Notes: generated from the sequence alone by a model not told the origin. A stretch of DNA of 64,000 bases from Pantoea ananatis LMG 2665 (GCF_000710035.2 NZ_JMJJ01000005.1:620001-684000); one strand, 5' to 3'. Numbered from the stretch's first letter, positions 44,692-55,183 are shown. A program made the numbers and translations.

Positions 44692-46947
44692 ATGAACAGC
44701 TATGATTTTTCAAGGTTAAATGATAAGGAATTCGAGAACTTAGTCATTGATATTATTAAGCAAGACTATAAATCTATTCAAAATATAGAAAGATTCATGG
44801 CCGGTAGAGATGGGGGTGTTGATGGAAGATTTTATTCAGGCAGTAATAATGTGATAATTCAATGCAAACACTATCTCAACACTCCATACAATTCATTATT
44901 GTTAAGCTTGAAAAATGAAGCAATAAAGGTGAAAAAATTAAATCCTTCAAGATATATATTAGCATTAAGTCAGGGATTAACTCCTCACCGGAAAAAGGAA
45001 ATCATAGAAATTTTTGGAGAGGAGTATTTACGAAGTGATGACATATTATCCCTTGACGATATAACTCACAAAATAGGTGAATTCAAGCAGATAGAAAGGA
45101 AATACTACAAGCTCTGGCTAAATAGTACATCTGTATTAGCAGAAGTACTTCATAACGATGTAGTGGGTAGAAGTCGAGATGTTCTTGAAAAAATAAAAGA
45201 AAATATAGATAGGTATGTAAAAACAGACGATTTTGAAATAGCTGTAAATAGGTTAAAAAAATTGAATACTTTAATCATAACCGGAGCTCCAGGGGTGGGT
45301 AAAACTACTCTTGCTGAACAAATATGTATCGATTATGCTTTGAATGAATGGGAAGTTGTATATGTAGAAAGCGACATTGAAGAAGCTGAACGGGTTTTCG
45401 CCTTAGAGCGCAGACAGCTTTTCTTATACGATGATTTTCTTGGCAGGAACTATTTTGATGCATTGCTAAATAAAGAAGACTCAAAAATAGTAAGATTTAT
45501 AAATAGAATTAAAAATAAGGAAGATAAAAAGTTTGTTCTTACATCGAGAACAACAATATTGAACCAAGGCAAGCGAACAAGCGAACTTTTTTATATTCAT
45601 AATACTGAGCAACATGAATATGAAGTCGAAATAAAAAATGCAAGTCTTATTGACAAAGCAAAAGTATTATATAACCACATTTGGCTAAGTGAACTTCCAG
45701 AAAACTTTAAGGAGCAAATTTGGAAAGATAAAAATTACCGAAAAATCATTAGCCATAAAAATTATAACCCAAGACTCATATCTTTCATTACTGATATAAA
45801 TAAAATTAAACGCCTTAAACCTGAAGAATATTGGGCATATATTATTGATAGTTTAAGTAACCCATCGAAAATTTGGGAGCATATGCTCACTAAACAAATT
45901 CCAAAATGTGTTTATTACTTAACAAACCTAGTGTCTTTAAACAACAAAAAAATAAGCGAGACACAACTTAGCTATTCTTATAACAAATTCTTATCTATCT
46001 TAAAATTAGATCATTCGCGAAGCGAATATATAAGTTTTGACGATTGTCGCAAACTTGCCGTCAAATCTACTTTACAACGAACTTTAGACCAAAACGATGT
46101 TGTTTATTATGATGTTTTAAACCCTTCAATATCAGATTGTTTAATATCAAATTTAAAATTTAATCAAGAATTGCTTCCTAACTACTTCCTTTCACTTAAC
46201 TCTAATGAATCATTGCTTAACTTTAATACTTTATTGAAGGAAATAATCCCCGAGAGCGTTATTTCTGACATAGTTCTACAGTTTATCAAAGGGTTAAACG
46301 ATAAAGAAATAAATTATAACATTAACTTCGTCAGCAACTTCCTTGACATATTTAGGGTTAATAAAGAAATAAAAAAAGCAACAGCTCTTTTTTTTATAAA
46401 TGATATTATACCAACACTTGATCTTCGCACTCACTACGACCATAGAATAATGAGCATTATTTACTGGATTGCGTTAAACAACCCTACTTTGCTCCATGAA
46501 GATGAAATAAAAGAATATTTACAAGCTGCATTTCAAGCTATTAACGATAACATGGATTATGAGGACTTAAATTTATTGGCTTCATTATCATCCCTTCTCG
46601 ATGAAGAAGAATTAGCAGAGAAAATAAAAAATGAGCTAATTATTTATTGGGAAGATACTGTACACGATTTCTTTAAAGATAGCAGCGACTTTAACGATTA
46701 TTATGGAAGTGACGATGTACAGATTATTGAGTCAAGGGCGAAAGATATCATTAGAGATCTTTTAAGTGGAAGCTCTTTGCATTTTAGCGATAAGGAAGTT
46801 AACGATATAATTGACAACTTAGATGCTAGTGAAATAATAGAACGTAATGTGGAAAATTATCAGGAATGGGATGGGGAGAATTTTTATCGTGGGAAAAATG
46901 CTTATAATAATTATGATAATGTAGATGATTTGTTTGACAGAAGTTGA
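44692..46947 (+). CDS. Mrr-like nuclease fused to nSTAND3 ATPase (defence protein)
   Basis: 751 residues. N-terminal restriction-endonuclease domain (about 1-115) with the motif DGGVDGRF ... VIIQCKHY, the D-QxK form of Mrr-type enzymes. Then a STAND-class P-loop NTPase: Walker A TGAPGVGKTT at about 198 and Walker B-like LFLYDDFLG, a signature of the nSTAND3 group. The remaining 400 residues are helical and probably sense the trigger. Similar nuclease-STAND fusions act as abortive anti-phage sensors. It stands alone, strongly AT-rich, between T6SS cargo and a pseudogene. Confidence 0.8.
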   Translation: MNSYDFSRLNDKEFENLVIDIIKQDYKSIQNIERFMAGRDGGVDGRFYSGSNNVIIQCKHYLNTPYNSLLLSLKNEAIKVKKLNPSRYILALSQGLTPHRKKEIIEIFGEEYLRSDDILSLDDITHKIGEFKQIERKYYKLWLNSTSVLAEVLHNDVVGRSRDVLEKIKENIDRYVKTDDFEIAVNRLKKLNTLIITGAPGVGKTTLAEQICIDYALNEWEVVYVESDIEEAERVFALERRQLFLYDDFLGRNYFDALLNKEDSKIVRFINRIKNKEDKKFVLTSRTTILNQGKRTSELFYIHNTEQHEYEVEIKNASLIDKAKVLYNHIWLSELPENFKEQIWKDKNYRKIISHKNYNPRLISFITDINKIKRLKPEEYWAYIIDSLSNPSKIWEHMLTKQIPKCVYYLTNLVSLNNKKISETQLSYSYNKFLSILKLDHSRSEYISFDDCRKLAVKSTLQRTLDQNDVVYYDVLNPSISDCLISNLKFNQELLPNYFLSLNSNESLLNFNTLLKEIIPESVISDIVLQFIKGLNDKEINYNINFVSNFLDIFRVNKEIKKATALFFINDIIPTLDLRTHYDHRIMSIIYWIALNNPTLLHEDEIKEYLQAAFQAINDNMDYEDLNLLASLSSLLDEEELAEKIKNELIIYWEDTVHDFFKDSSDFNDYYGSDDVQIIESRAKDIIRDLLSGSSLHFSDKEVNDIIDNLDASEIIERNVENYQEWDGENFYRGKNAYNNYDNVDDLFDRS

Positions 46948-47157
46948 TCGAGTGGCGTCAGGATATATATGCTCTGACCGCTTTAAAAAGATCATGTTAT
47001 CCTGTTCACCATAAATTTATATGCTTACTTACATAAAATATACTAGCATAACCCCCAGTTTCATTCATTGTCAGAAAATGTGGTTGAAATTTATCTTGAA
47101 TGGGGCTGGGGCAATAATAATGATTAAATCGACAGGCCTAAATTCATTTCTGAGTGC

Positions 47158-48237
47158 ATGACAGAAGCATATCAGAACAGCCTTATGAACTATCGGGACG
47201 ACTCAGGTACTGCAGCTGCTGTAAGAGACTACGAGCTAAAACTGGAAGCTAGGCTTAATTTTAAACATGTCATCGCCATCTCCTCAGGTACAGCAGCAAT
47301 CCACTCAGGGCTGGTAGCTATTGACGTGGGTAAAGGTAGCCGTGTCGCTGTACCAGCAAGCAGTCTGTGCAGTTATGACTGTGTTGCCTATCCTTCAGCT
47401 TGCCGCTACGCCTGTGGTGATCGATACAGATGGTGACTCCTTCTGCCTTGATCCCGAACAGCTAGAATCTGAACTTAACAATGCACTGGCAGCCATCATA
47501 GCCTGTAATATGTGGGGTAAACCAGGCACTTCAGAAACTATGCTTTTCCTTTCTAAACGTTTTAATGTCCCATTGCTAGAAGATGCCGCTCAGTCTTTCC
47601 GATCCTCAACTCCTTGCGGGCAGGAAGGTCTTAAGGGCCACTTAGGTTGCTTTAGTGCCCATGAATATAAGCTGCTCTTAATAGGAGAAAGCGGTTTCGT
47701 ATCAACAAATGATACGGATCTGGCTGAGCGCCTTCGCGCCTTTATACGCCGGGGCTTTGACGGGAATGGATATGGCAATCAGTTCGGTGTGAACTATAAA
47801 CATAAACTGTTAGGTTAACAGGCTATCGCAGGTCAGCATTCGCTGACGGGGCTGGATAATTACCTATCGACTCGTGAGACAATATGCTCAGCATGGCTCG
47901 AGTCACTTTCTTTGCTTCCCAGCTTAAATCTTTACCAGTTGCAGATAACGGTAAAGTAGCGCCCTATGCATGTGCTATGCAGTTCAATGATAATACTGAC
48001 GGGCTGCACTTTGCGGCTCAATTAACTGCCCTTGGCCTGCTTACCGATCCTTATCGCTATGAACTGAAACCAATCACCTGCTACCCGGTTTTCGCAGAGT
48101 ATCATCCTGGAAATAATAAACTACCCAACGCGATGAAATTTATTCGTCGTCTGCTTATCCTCCCTGTACATGATAATATACAGTTAGCAGATATCTCAGA
48201 AGGCTCACGATTGATATCCAGTTTGATAAAAGGCTGA
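47158..48237 (+). pseudogene. decayed DegT/DnrJ/EryC1 sugar aminotransferase
   Basis: Successive frames together read as one PLP-dependent aminotransferase of the DegT family: ISSGTAAIHSGLVA and VAVPASS in the first, LQLAATPVVIDTDGDSF, LLEDAAQSF and FSAHEYKLL (around the PLP Lys) in the second, and a C-terminal part ending at 48237 in the third. The breaks are a frameshift near 47387, a stop at 47816 and another frameshift near 47940. Such enzymes make amino sugars for surface polysaccharides. No related sugar genes are nearby, so it is a remnant. Confidence 0.8.
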
Positions 48238-48388
48238 TATTTTCTGCCAGGATAGACTTCTTCATTAGAGACTAACCTGGCAATGAACACTCTGTGTAAT
48301 TGCCAATCAATATTAGAAGATACATCCACTCAGTCAATCTTAAATTATATAAAGCGTTAGATATATAGGGTCAAATCAAAATATAATT

Positions 48389-48808
48389 TTAAATTCTCCT
48401 TTTCTTTCTCTTTCTTCTGGCCGCAACGACCTGATTCAGGAGTACAGCTTTCTCATACTTTACCCTTTCCTTACGATAAACGGCCTCAGCCTCTTCTTCA
48501 TTATCAATGGCATAATGAATCATAAACCTAAAGAAAAACGTGATCTCATGTTCATAGCCAAGGTGCTGAATGATTCTTGAAGAACACGATTTTAGAGCAT
48601 TTGAAAGCATAGATATGATCGTAAAACGATCTGCAAAATCTGTTTTAGATTGTGGAAGGTAGTACTTAATGTAGTAGCCGACACAGAATAGCCAGATATA
48701 GCGAATTATCTTGTCATGTGCAAAACCTGATTTTTTTAATCTCTCAATGAACATTTGCAAAAGCAAAAGTAGCTTTTCTTCTTTTGAAAGAGCGTCTGTA
48801 TTTTTCAT
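48389..48808 (-). CDS. hypothetical helical protein of the recombinase module
   Basis: 139 residues from ATG 48808 (AAGGA at 8 bp); the frame extends to 48835. Mostly helical, with a very basic end (RRKRKKRRI). No family recognised. It is the last gene of the reverse-strand run that starts with three recombinases, 95 bp after the coiled-coil protein, and probably belongs to that element. Confidence 0.6.
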   Translation of the reverse strand: MKNTDALSKEEKLLLLLQMFIERLKKSGFAHDKIIRYIWLFCVGYYIKYYLPQSKTDFADRFTIISMLSNALKSCSSRIIQHLGYEHEITFFFRFMIHYAIDNEEEAEAVYRKERVKYEKAVLLNQVVAARRKRKKRRI

Positions 48809-48903
48809 AGATTGCATCCTTGCAAAAATGATCAACCACTCCTTGGTTGTATATACAAGATAACATATAATTTAAATTGCGCAACATATGCGCAAATAAA
48901 TAT

Positions 48904-49323
48904 TTAATCAGCATTGATTTCCCTGTCTATCTCAGGCAATCCATTATTAAGTTGTTCAAAACTGATTCCGTGATTTATAGCATTAAACTGCCATACAACA
49001 AACCTCTCTTCCAGACTCCTGATCTCTTCTGCCAGTGCTTTATTTTTGAATTCGAGATTACTGATACGCTGTGAGGCCATTTTTAAATTAGCTGGCCGTT
49101 TTTCTTCATCGTTTCCAGACTTAATATTTTTCTTCTTAATATTGAAAGCCATGACAATATCTTTGTGAAGCCCCAGTGACTGACGGGTTGGTCGCTTACC
49201 AATCAGAGGTTCAAGCCTGTCACAAAGATATTCCCATGAAAGCTTACCTAACTTCTCACTGTCCCAACCTGCTATTGTGTTTTTAATTATGCTGATATCT
49301 TTATTATCTAGATGTTTAGCCAT
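48904..49323 (-). CDS. TnpC/GmtX-like accessory protein of the recombinase module
   Basis: 139 residues after a strong AAGGAGAG site. The N-terminal helix-turn-helix-like region (LSWEYLCDRLEPLIGKRPTR) is followed by a coiled coil (RISNLEFKNKALAEEIRSLE). Small DNA-binding coiled-coil proteins with this layout accompany multi-recombinase elements, such as TnpC of Tn554 and the third protein of gamma-mobile-trio islands. Similarity is in architecture and location, judged by eye. 13 bp separate it from the end of the third recombinase frame. Confidence 0.55.
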   Translation of the reverse strand: MAKHLDNKDISIIKNTIAGWDSEKLGKLSWEYLCDRLEPLIGKRPTRQSLGLHKDIVMAFNIKKKNIKSGNDEEKRPANLKMASQRISNLEFKNKALAEEIRSLEERFVVWQFNAINHGISFEQLNNGLPEIDREINAD

Positions 49324-49335
49324 ATAGCTCTCCTT

Positions 49336-51219
49336 TTAATTATTATTTATCCTTTCATTTCCAATCAGTTCCTTTCTGCTCGCGCCTGTGAGATTTTTCA
49401 TATGTGTAAAATCATCACCCTCCAGTCTTACCAGCGCCCCGTCCTCAAGATTTTTGCTTTTGAGTAGCGCTATCAAATCCAGAAGTCTTGCTTGATTTTT
49501 TTCGTGATAGGCCGCCCACTTGTCAGCCCCGTATTCCTCTTCCATATCTACCTTTGCCTTTTCAAGAAGCTGCTCTGTGTAGGCCGCTGTAGCTTCCAGC
49601 CTGCCTAGCGAGGCTTTGTCCCCTTTCACGCACACATGATTGCTGCAATTGATACAGTCCCTGAACTTAGTACACGGAGAGATTACGTAGTCATGAGTGC
49701 AGTAGCCGAACTCTGTAACGTGAATGGCTGCGTGACCTGTATCTTTGACATCAATACGCCATGAAGGGTTTGCTATAGCTCGTGTGACCTGCTCCCCATT
49801 GATTGATTAAGTATCTAATACTGGGGGCTGGTCACGTGGGGTGGTGTTTTCTGGTTTAATGCCAATATTCTGCACACCATGCTTAACTGACTCCCGAACC
49901 TTCTCTTCCTGGCTGACGTGGTTATAGGTTCTGTTTTGTGTTTCCCTCACTCGTCCTGACCACTTGGCTAGTTCAAAATCGCCAAGGCCACCACGTTGTG
50001 CAATTGTATTGAGTAAGTGCCTTGCCTGGTGACTTCTGAGGGAAAGGCTGTTCCCATTTGCCCCTCTGTATCCGTGCCTGTCAAAAATTGTTGTAATAGA
50101 GTGAGTCCGGCGATATTCAGTGCTTCCCAGGTTGGCGCTAACCATAGAGGCAGTTGGTCTGAAAAGAGATCTTTGCGTTGTTAAACCTGCACTGAGCTGA
50201 TACCGGAACAGAAGACATAGTGCGTTGCTATACCGAATGTTCTTTTCTTTATCGTACCAGGGGAAGTCTGGGTAAAGCTCACGGCCCTCACCAGAAATCT
50301 CAATCTCTCTGGCATATGTCCGGGCGTTTTCTGAAAGAGTCCTTAGCCTCCTGATAGCTATCTCAGCAACCGGGACCATGACTTCAGGTATCCATTTCAC
50401 ATTTCCACCAAACCCCTTCACGGAATAGAAGCTCAGCCCGTACCGCATCTTTCCTTCCCTGTCCGCCTCACGGATTTCACAATCCGCAGGGAGCGTCAGG
50501 ATTTCGGTTACTCTGGAAGGTGCGCACATGAGCAATGCAAAGACGGAGCTTATGAACAAGTCCATTTCTGAAAGCTGATCGTCTGGAAGTGCGAAAATTT
50601 CAGCGATAGCATTCAACGACTCTTCGTCAGGTAACTTTGCCTCACGGGCCTCTTGTGCAGTTTTAGTGAGCCTGTTGCTTGCTTCCTGCGCTCTGAGTGG
50701 ACTCTTCCAGAGCAGTGACTGCATGACCAGGAATTCTTTTTCTCTGAGAAATGAAACCAGTCCCTCCAGTACTTTACCGCAGGCATGCGCTACTGCTTTG
50801 TTGTATGCGCTTCTTAAGGTGACAACGCACTGGTCCAGAACAGTGAGATTAACGTACTGAATATGACTCCGCCCATTGACCTGCAAGAGGGCTGCCTCAA
50901 GTGTTCTGAAAACGATATTCAGACGCTGATTGATTTTCCTGCCTCCATTCATGTAGTGGTAAAGGACATAGCTTTTAGCGAACTCAATGAAATTCTTGTC
51001 TAATGGCTCATTTACAATAACAGAGCTTTTTTTAACGCCTTTGACAGGGGTTTTAGTAAAAAGGAAAACTTTTGTCCAGTTAACCTCCTCCCAGCTCACA
51101 AGGTCGTTTTCATTGAGAGTGAACCGACAGTAGCTCACAAAATCATCTATTTTTTGCGCACAATATTTTTCCCTGCGCGTTTCGAGCACTCTTAATTTAT
51201 CATTTTTAATATTATCCAT
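49336..51219 (-). pseudogene. third tyrosine recombinase, interrupted by one in-frame TAA
   Basis: Start ATG 51219, GGAGG 6 bp upstream, overlapping recombinase 2 by 8 bp. The first 470 codons hold a tyrosine recombinase domain: Arg in CAPSRVTEIL, the box HQARHLLN, and Tyr in NRTYNHVS. A TAA at 49807-49809 ends this part. Read codon by codon, the same frame then stays open with no stop for 157 more codons to 49336, including a Cys-rich tail (GYCTHDYVISPC, DCINCSNH) like the one ending recombinase 2. The intact protein would be about 627 residues, near the size of Tn554 TnpB. The 99-residue frame 49336-49635 is just the end of this gene. Confidence 0.8.
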
Positions 51220-52732
51220 TTAACACCTCCGGGTTTGTTTTGATTTCTTTGCACTTATTTATCACCTCTGATACTGCAATAATTGTTCTATCAAGTATTT
51301 GTATAGTCATAGGATCAGCCACTATGCACTGAATCCTGTTACGCTCATCGAGTAAATATTCGAGTAATTTTTCATGCGGCCCTTCAACAAAAGGTCTGAA
51401 ATGCATGCAGGTGTAACAGGGGATGGGCACACATGCTGTGCAGGATTTGCAACTGGCGCATTGCCCTGACTTTTCACCAGTATTGATTCTGATGTTGCCA
51501 CCGGGATATTTATCCTCACTTTTGTTAATCAGCACTCCCTGAAACATCTTTGCGTAGTAGCCAAGCTCAACTGAAACTGCATCTTCGATTTTATTTAAAC
51601 TATCTGGACCTGACTGAACATAAACGCCTGTATACATTAATGTGGAATGATCAAGTAATTCGCCTATAACAACTTCTCCATAACCTTCTCTGGCAAGCCG
51701 GGTACCTAATGTATAGCGAAACCGCCTGGCATTCATATTTATTACTTCACGCGTCCTTTCCGAGATCACGTTTTCTGCTATAGCTATTCTTTTGAGCGTT
51801 TGAGTACACTTCATCGCATAGGCGTGAAGTTTGTCTGAAGAAAGAATCTCATGTAAATTCTCACCCTCAATAACCCCCTCAAGCCTTTCCTGACAGACAA
51901 ACAAAGGTAATTCTAATATCTCTTTATCAGAGAGTTTTCTACCGAGTTGCTTGCTAAAACTCTCAGAAACAATACGTGCCTGCTCTTTAAATATGTTGAA
52001 TAATTCATCTGTAATTCTGAATCGCCTGAATGACGCTCTATACTTCTCACCTTGCTTTATTCTGGGGATATTTATATAGCATTCGTTTATGGCTCTTTCT
52101 TTTATGATATCTTTCGTTTTTATCTGTGTGATTTGTAAACTTCTTCTGCCCGTGTGAATAGTGATTAAAGCCATTGCCAGATCAGAATAGGATATTGTAC
52201 CTTTCTGGTATGCACGTGAGACGGCATCGTAAAAATTATCAAACTCCATGTCTGTCAGAGGCCCCTGGTAAGGGTCTCGTCTTTTAACAACCTCACCTTT
52301 TTTATTGTCTTTGATCGTCCAGTTATCAACGAGGTCTACACAGCTTTTGGTAACCCCCTTAAAACCTAATTCATACCATTTTTTAATCAGGATCCTTAGA
52401 CAAAGGATATCCTGGTTTGAGAACTTATCATTAGATTTTGTTGTTAACATTACGGCCTCATCAAATGTATCAAAGCTCATAACTGAAATTAACTTCATAA
52501 AAACCCTGTTAATTTGCTTAACAGAACCGGGGCTAATTTCTTCTGCGAAATATTTTAGTGTATTCACATAACCGTATCTGAGATTTTCTGATAACTTCTC
52601 AGTCACCTCACCTACATTCAATTTTATATTTCTACTTAACTCCCAGAATTCATCATCCAACCCGAATGTGTAACTTTCGTTTTTTGCATACAAGATATCT
52701 CTATGCGCGTTTATAACCTTTAATTTATTCAT
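51212..52732 (-). CDS. second tyrosine recombinase of the trio
   Basis: 506 residues from ATG 52732 (GGGGTG upstream), overlapping the stop of recombinase 1 by 8 bp. The catalytic domain has Arg in HTGRRSLQIT, RFRYTLGTRL in the place of HxxR (the His is Arg here), and HSTLMYTGVYV with the nucleophilic Tyr. A C-terminal Cys-rich zinc-like region (CASCKSCTACVPIPCYTC) is unusual for phage integrases but known in transposon-type multi-recombinase elements. The tight overlap on both sides points to one co-translated complex. Confidence 0.8.
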   Translation of the reverse strand: MNKLKVINAHRDILYAKNESYTFGLDDEFWELSRNIKLNVGEVTEKLSENLRYGYVNTLKYFAEEISPGSVKQINRVFMKLISVMSFDTFDEAVMLTTKSNDKFSNQDILCLRILIKKWYELGFKGVTKSCVDLVDNWTIKDNKKGEVVKRRDPYQGPLTDMEFDNFYDAVSRAYQKGTISYSDLAMALITIHTGRRSLQITQIKTKDIIKERAINECYINIPRIKQGEKYRASFRRFRITDELFNIFKEQARIVSESFSKQLGRKLSDKEILELPLFVCQERLEGVIEGENLHEILSSDKLHAYAMKCTQTLKRIAIAENVISERTREVINMNARRFRYTLGTRLAREGYGEVVIGELLDHSTLMYTGVYVQSGPDSLNKIEDAVSVELGYYAKMFQGVLINKSEDKYPGGNIRINTGEKSGQCASCKSCTACVPIPCYTCMHFRPFVEGPHEKLLEYLLDERNRIQCIVADPMTIQILDRTIIAVSEVINKCKEIKTNPEVLNG

Positions 52733-53942
52733 AAGACACCCCACTGCGCTTTTTAAAAATATTATCCTGAAGTTGCAAGGCTGCTTTTACTGATTCCTTA
52801 ACAATAAATCGTCTGTTATAGGTTTGTGCTGTTCCAGAACCCGGCTCCCACCCCATATGGTTTGAACGCATTTTCTCTTGCATCTCCTCACTCACATGCT
52901 CGGTGCTTTCATCCATCAGTTTCGAAAATAGATAGTTCCAGGTATGTCTGAACTTATGTCCAGTCAACTGGCTTAAACCTGAGTCAATGCTTCTCAGTCT
53001 GTAAATGATCTTATGGTAGGAAGGAACGGACAGAGGATCGCCACGTGTCTCTCCTTCTTTGTGAGTAATGAAAAGGTATCCGTGCTTTTTCTTTCTGATA
53101 TTGGCTTTTCTTTCGCCTGTAATATATGAATGGAGAAGTCTGGTAAGTTCGTCAGACATGGGTAAATTTCTTTCAAGCGTTTTTACGAGGGGCTGATTGA
53201 CTCTTGTGTCCTCAATACTGTCAGCCCTTCGTCTTATGAAAAGCATTTGCGCCGCAAAATCAATATCTTCTACTCTCAGGTTCAATAACTCTCCACACCT
53301 TATCCCTAATGAATGTAATATCGTGACTATAAGCTGATTTCTCTGCCGAACCTTTTTGTCGAATGGATTGAATTCACATTGCGGATCAATAACAGAAAGA
53401 AGGATTTCCAGGTCTTCTTCTTCAATTGTTTTATAAACGTTGCCTTCTGAATTTCTGTATTTTATCTTCGGCCTTCTGGCTTTTATCTTGTTCACAAAGT
53501 AGAAAATTTTCCTGTAGCCGTCGCCAATATTTTTGATAGTTAGCTGACACAACCATTCGAGATATTTTGCTATTGTTGTAAGCCGTATGTACTTTGTCGC
53601 ACTGCATACTCCAGGATGATGATCTTTGATATTAGTCACTTTCGCAGTTCTCATCCTCTTCCCGACAAAATCGCGCAGAAGATCAATTTCGTTGTTATCC
53701 AGGAATCTGGCTGTTTGAATTCGCTCTTCAATGTCTATATTGCGTATAAAAAGAAACCGATAAAAAAGTGCAATACACCCTGCCTGAGTCTCAATTGTTT
53801 TTATCGATTCATTGCTATTTCTAAGTTGTGTTGTAATAAATAAACATGGATAAAATAACGGGATGCCTGTTTTCTTGTTTTTTATAATGCAATAGCGCTC
53901 ACCATTTTTCATTTTAAACGTTTTAATACCAAATCTTTCCAT
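52725..53942 (-). CDS. first tyrosine recombinase of the trio
   Basis: 405 residues. An N-terminal SAM-like DNA-binding domain (LRDFVGKRMRTAKVTN region) is followed by a complete catalytic domain: Arg in LGIRCGELLNLR, HxxR in TGHKFRHTW, and HMGWEPGSGTAQTY with the nucleophilic Tyr. AGGAGAG precedes ATG 53942. Three overlapping recombinase genes on one strand resemble RIT elements, Tn554 and gamma-mobile-trio islands. It is clearly different from the P4-type integrase at 23.3 kb. Confidence 0.85.
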   Translation of the reverse strand: MERFGIKTFKMKNGERYCIIKNKKTGIPLFYPCLFITTQLRNSNESIKTIETQAGCIALFYRFLFIRNIDIEERIQTARFLDNNEIDLLRDFVGKRMRTAKVTNIKDHHPGVCSATKYIRLTTIAKYLEWLCQLTIKNIGDGYRKIFYFVNKIKARRPKIKYRNSEGNVYKTIEEEDLEILLSVIDPQCEFNPFDKKVRQRNQLIVTILHSLGIRCGELLNLRVEDIDFAAQMLFIRRRADSIEDTRVNQPLVKTLERNLPMSDELTRLLHSYITGERKANIRKKKHGYLFITHKEGETRGDPLSVPSYHKIIYRLRSIDSGLSQLTGHKFRHTWNYLFSKLMDESTEHVSEEMQEKMRSNHMGWEPGSGTAQTYNRRFIVKESVKAALQLQDNIFKKRSGVSYE

Positions 53943-54347
53943 AAACTCTCCTTTTTTTTCAGTTAAATTCTTTGCAAAACAGGTATAGGTTAAATATTCA
54001 AAAACAATGACCTACAATAATTTTGCAAGAATATTTTATTAATATACCGCTTAATAGCTGTCAATAAAGGATGGTACTAAATATTCTTTCCAAATGTTAA
54101 TAAGGTATATATTAGGTGCATTCTATTTACCTGATACCTTAAAAACACTCTGCGCAGCTTGATACAACTATCTTCGCTTTATTTCCGTAAAGAATTTTGC
54201 AAAATTTAAGCTGTTTTGGCTTTTAATTCTTTCCATTTTATCGACAACTTTCACGGCATTAATCTTTAATAACACAAGTATTTAACTAGTCAATACTTGC
54301 TTTTACTTTATCATTTGTTATATATCAATAAAAACCAAGGAGAGCCT
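53943..54347. other. divergent AT-rich region at the head of the recombinase operon
   Basis: About 400 AT-rich bases between the recombinase operon and the gene at 54348, presumably with both promoters. I see no gene and no clear terminal inverted repeat marking the end of the recombinase element. Confidence 0.4.
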
Positions 54348-54755
54348 ATGATTGATATTAAAAATAACTTAGAAATTATGTGGATATATTTTCCTGAAAA
54401 TGAACATGAAATCTTGCAAGAATTAAATGAATCATCCGCCTTCGAGTTCTACGAACGCTACCTGTTAGAGTTATCAGCAAGAGAGTTCCTTGATTTCTTC
54501 CAATATTTATCAGACTACAAAATCGACAATAATCTTGATGATAAACATTCAATATCTCAACTCATTATCTATGGCTTTGGTCAGAAATCTACTCTCGACG
54601 GAGAACCACAATTCGAAAACCTTCTGTCTATTCAATCACGTGTTGCCGATCTTAGAAACGAACATTTAACTCAAAGAATTAAAAATGAACAGGAAGTGTT
54701 GGGTGCGAAGATTGAACCACTATCAGAAACCATAAAAAAGCAAGACAGATTGTAA
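54348..54755 (+). CDS. hypothetical acidic protein
   Basis: 135 residues from ATG 54348, chosen because AAGGAG lies 8 bp upstream; the frame extends to 54297 without a site. Helical and acidic (LNESSAFEFYERYLLELSAREF), soluble, without a recognised domain. It lies between the recombinase module and the AlpA segment. Confidence 0.6.
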   Translation: MIDIKNNLEIMWIYFPENEHEILQELNESSAFEFYERYLLELSAREFLDFFQYLSDYKIDNNLDDKHSISQLIIYGFGQKSTLDGEPQFENLLSIQSRVADLRNEHLTQRIKNEQEVLGAKIEPLSETIKKQDRL

Positions 54756-54847
54756 TTCATATATAAAGGGCCATGCATATGATACATGGCCCCATTCCTA
54801 CTACTGCCATATTAACCCTATACAAATAAGATTTGTTTAAAACAATC

Positions 54848-55171
54848 TTACAACTTAAAATTCTTAAATTCATGTTCAGATTTAAACAAAAGGATCATTT
54901 TGGCCAAATTTTCAACATCTGCTTTCTGTTTAAATAAAGTCATCCATATTGAAAAGACCGCGTACTGTATTTTAAACTCAAGTTCAAAAATAGCAGATAC
55001 TGCCCCCTTTATATTCCCTGAGAGATATTCTCCTAACCAGAAAGCAATACTTTTGGAAAATTCATCATTACACATGGCTGTAACTGCAACATGATCGAAT
55101 CTTTCATTAAATGATTGTTTTTCCATAGACCTAAAATATTCATTAGTACTAATAAAATCGTTCAACTTCAC
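54848..55171 (-). CDS. hypothetical protein downstream of alpA-like gene
   Basis: 107 residues from GTG 55171 with AGAGGG upstream. Helical (SIAFWLGEYLSGNIKGAVSAIF), no recognised family. It follows the AlpA-like regulator by 12 bp on the same strand and is probably co-transcribed with it. Confidence 0.55.
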   Translation of the reverse strand: MKLNDFISTNEYFRSMEKQSFNERFDHVAVTAMCNDEFSKSIAFWLGEYLSGNIKGAVSAIFELEFKIQYAVFSIWMTLFKQKADVENLAKMILLFKSEHEFKNFKL

Positions 55172-55183
55172 ATTAAAGCCCTC

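Noticed and set aside
47158..48237. Three separate small genes
   Set aside because: Together the frames reconstruct one DegT aminotransferase, so they are pieces of a pseudogene.
49336..49635. Independent 99-residue gene
   Set aside because: The same frame continues upstream without a stop to the TAA of the recombinase, so it is the end of that gene.
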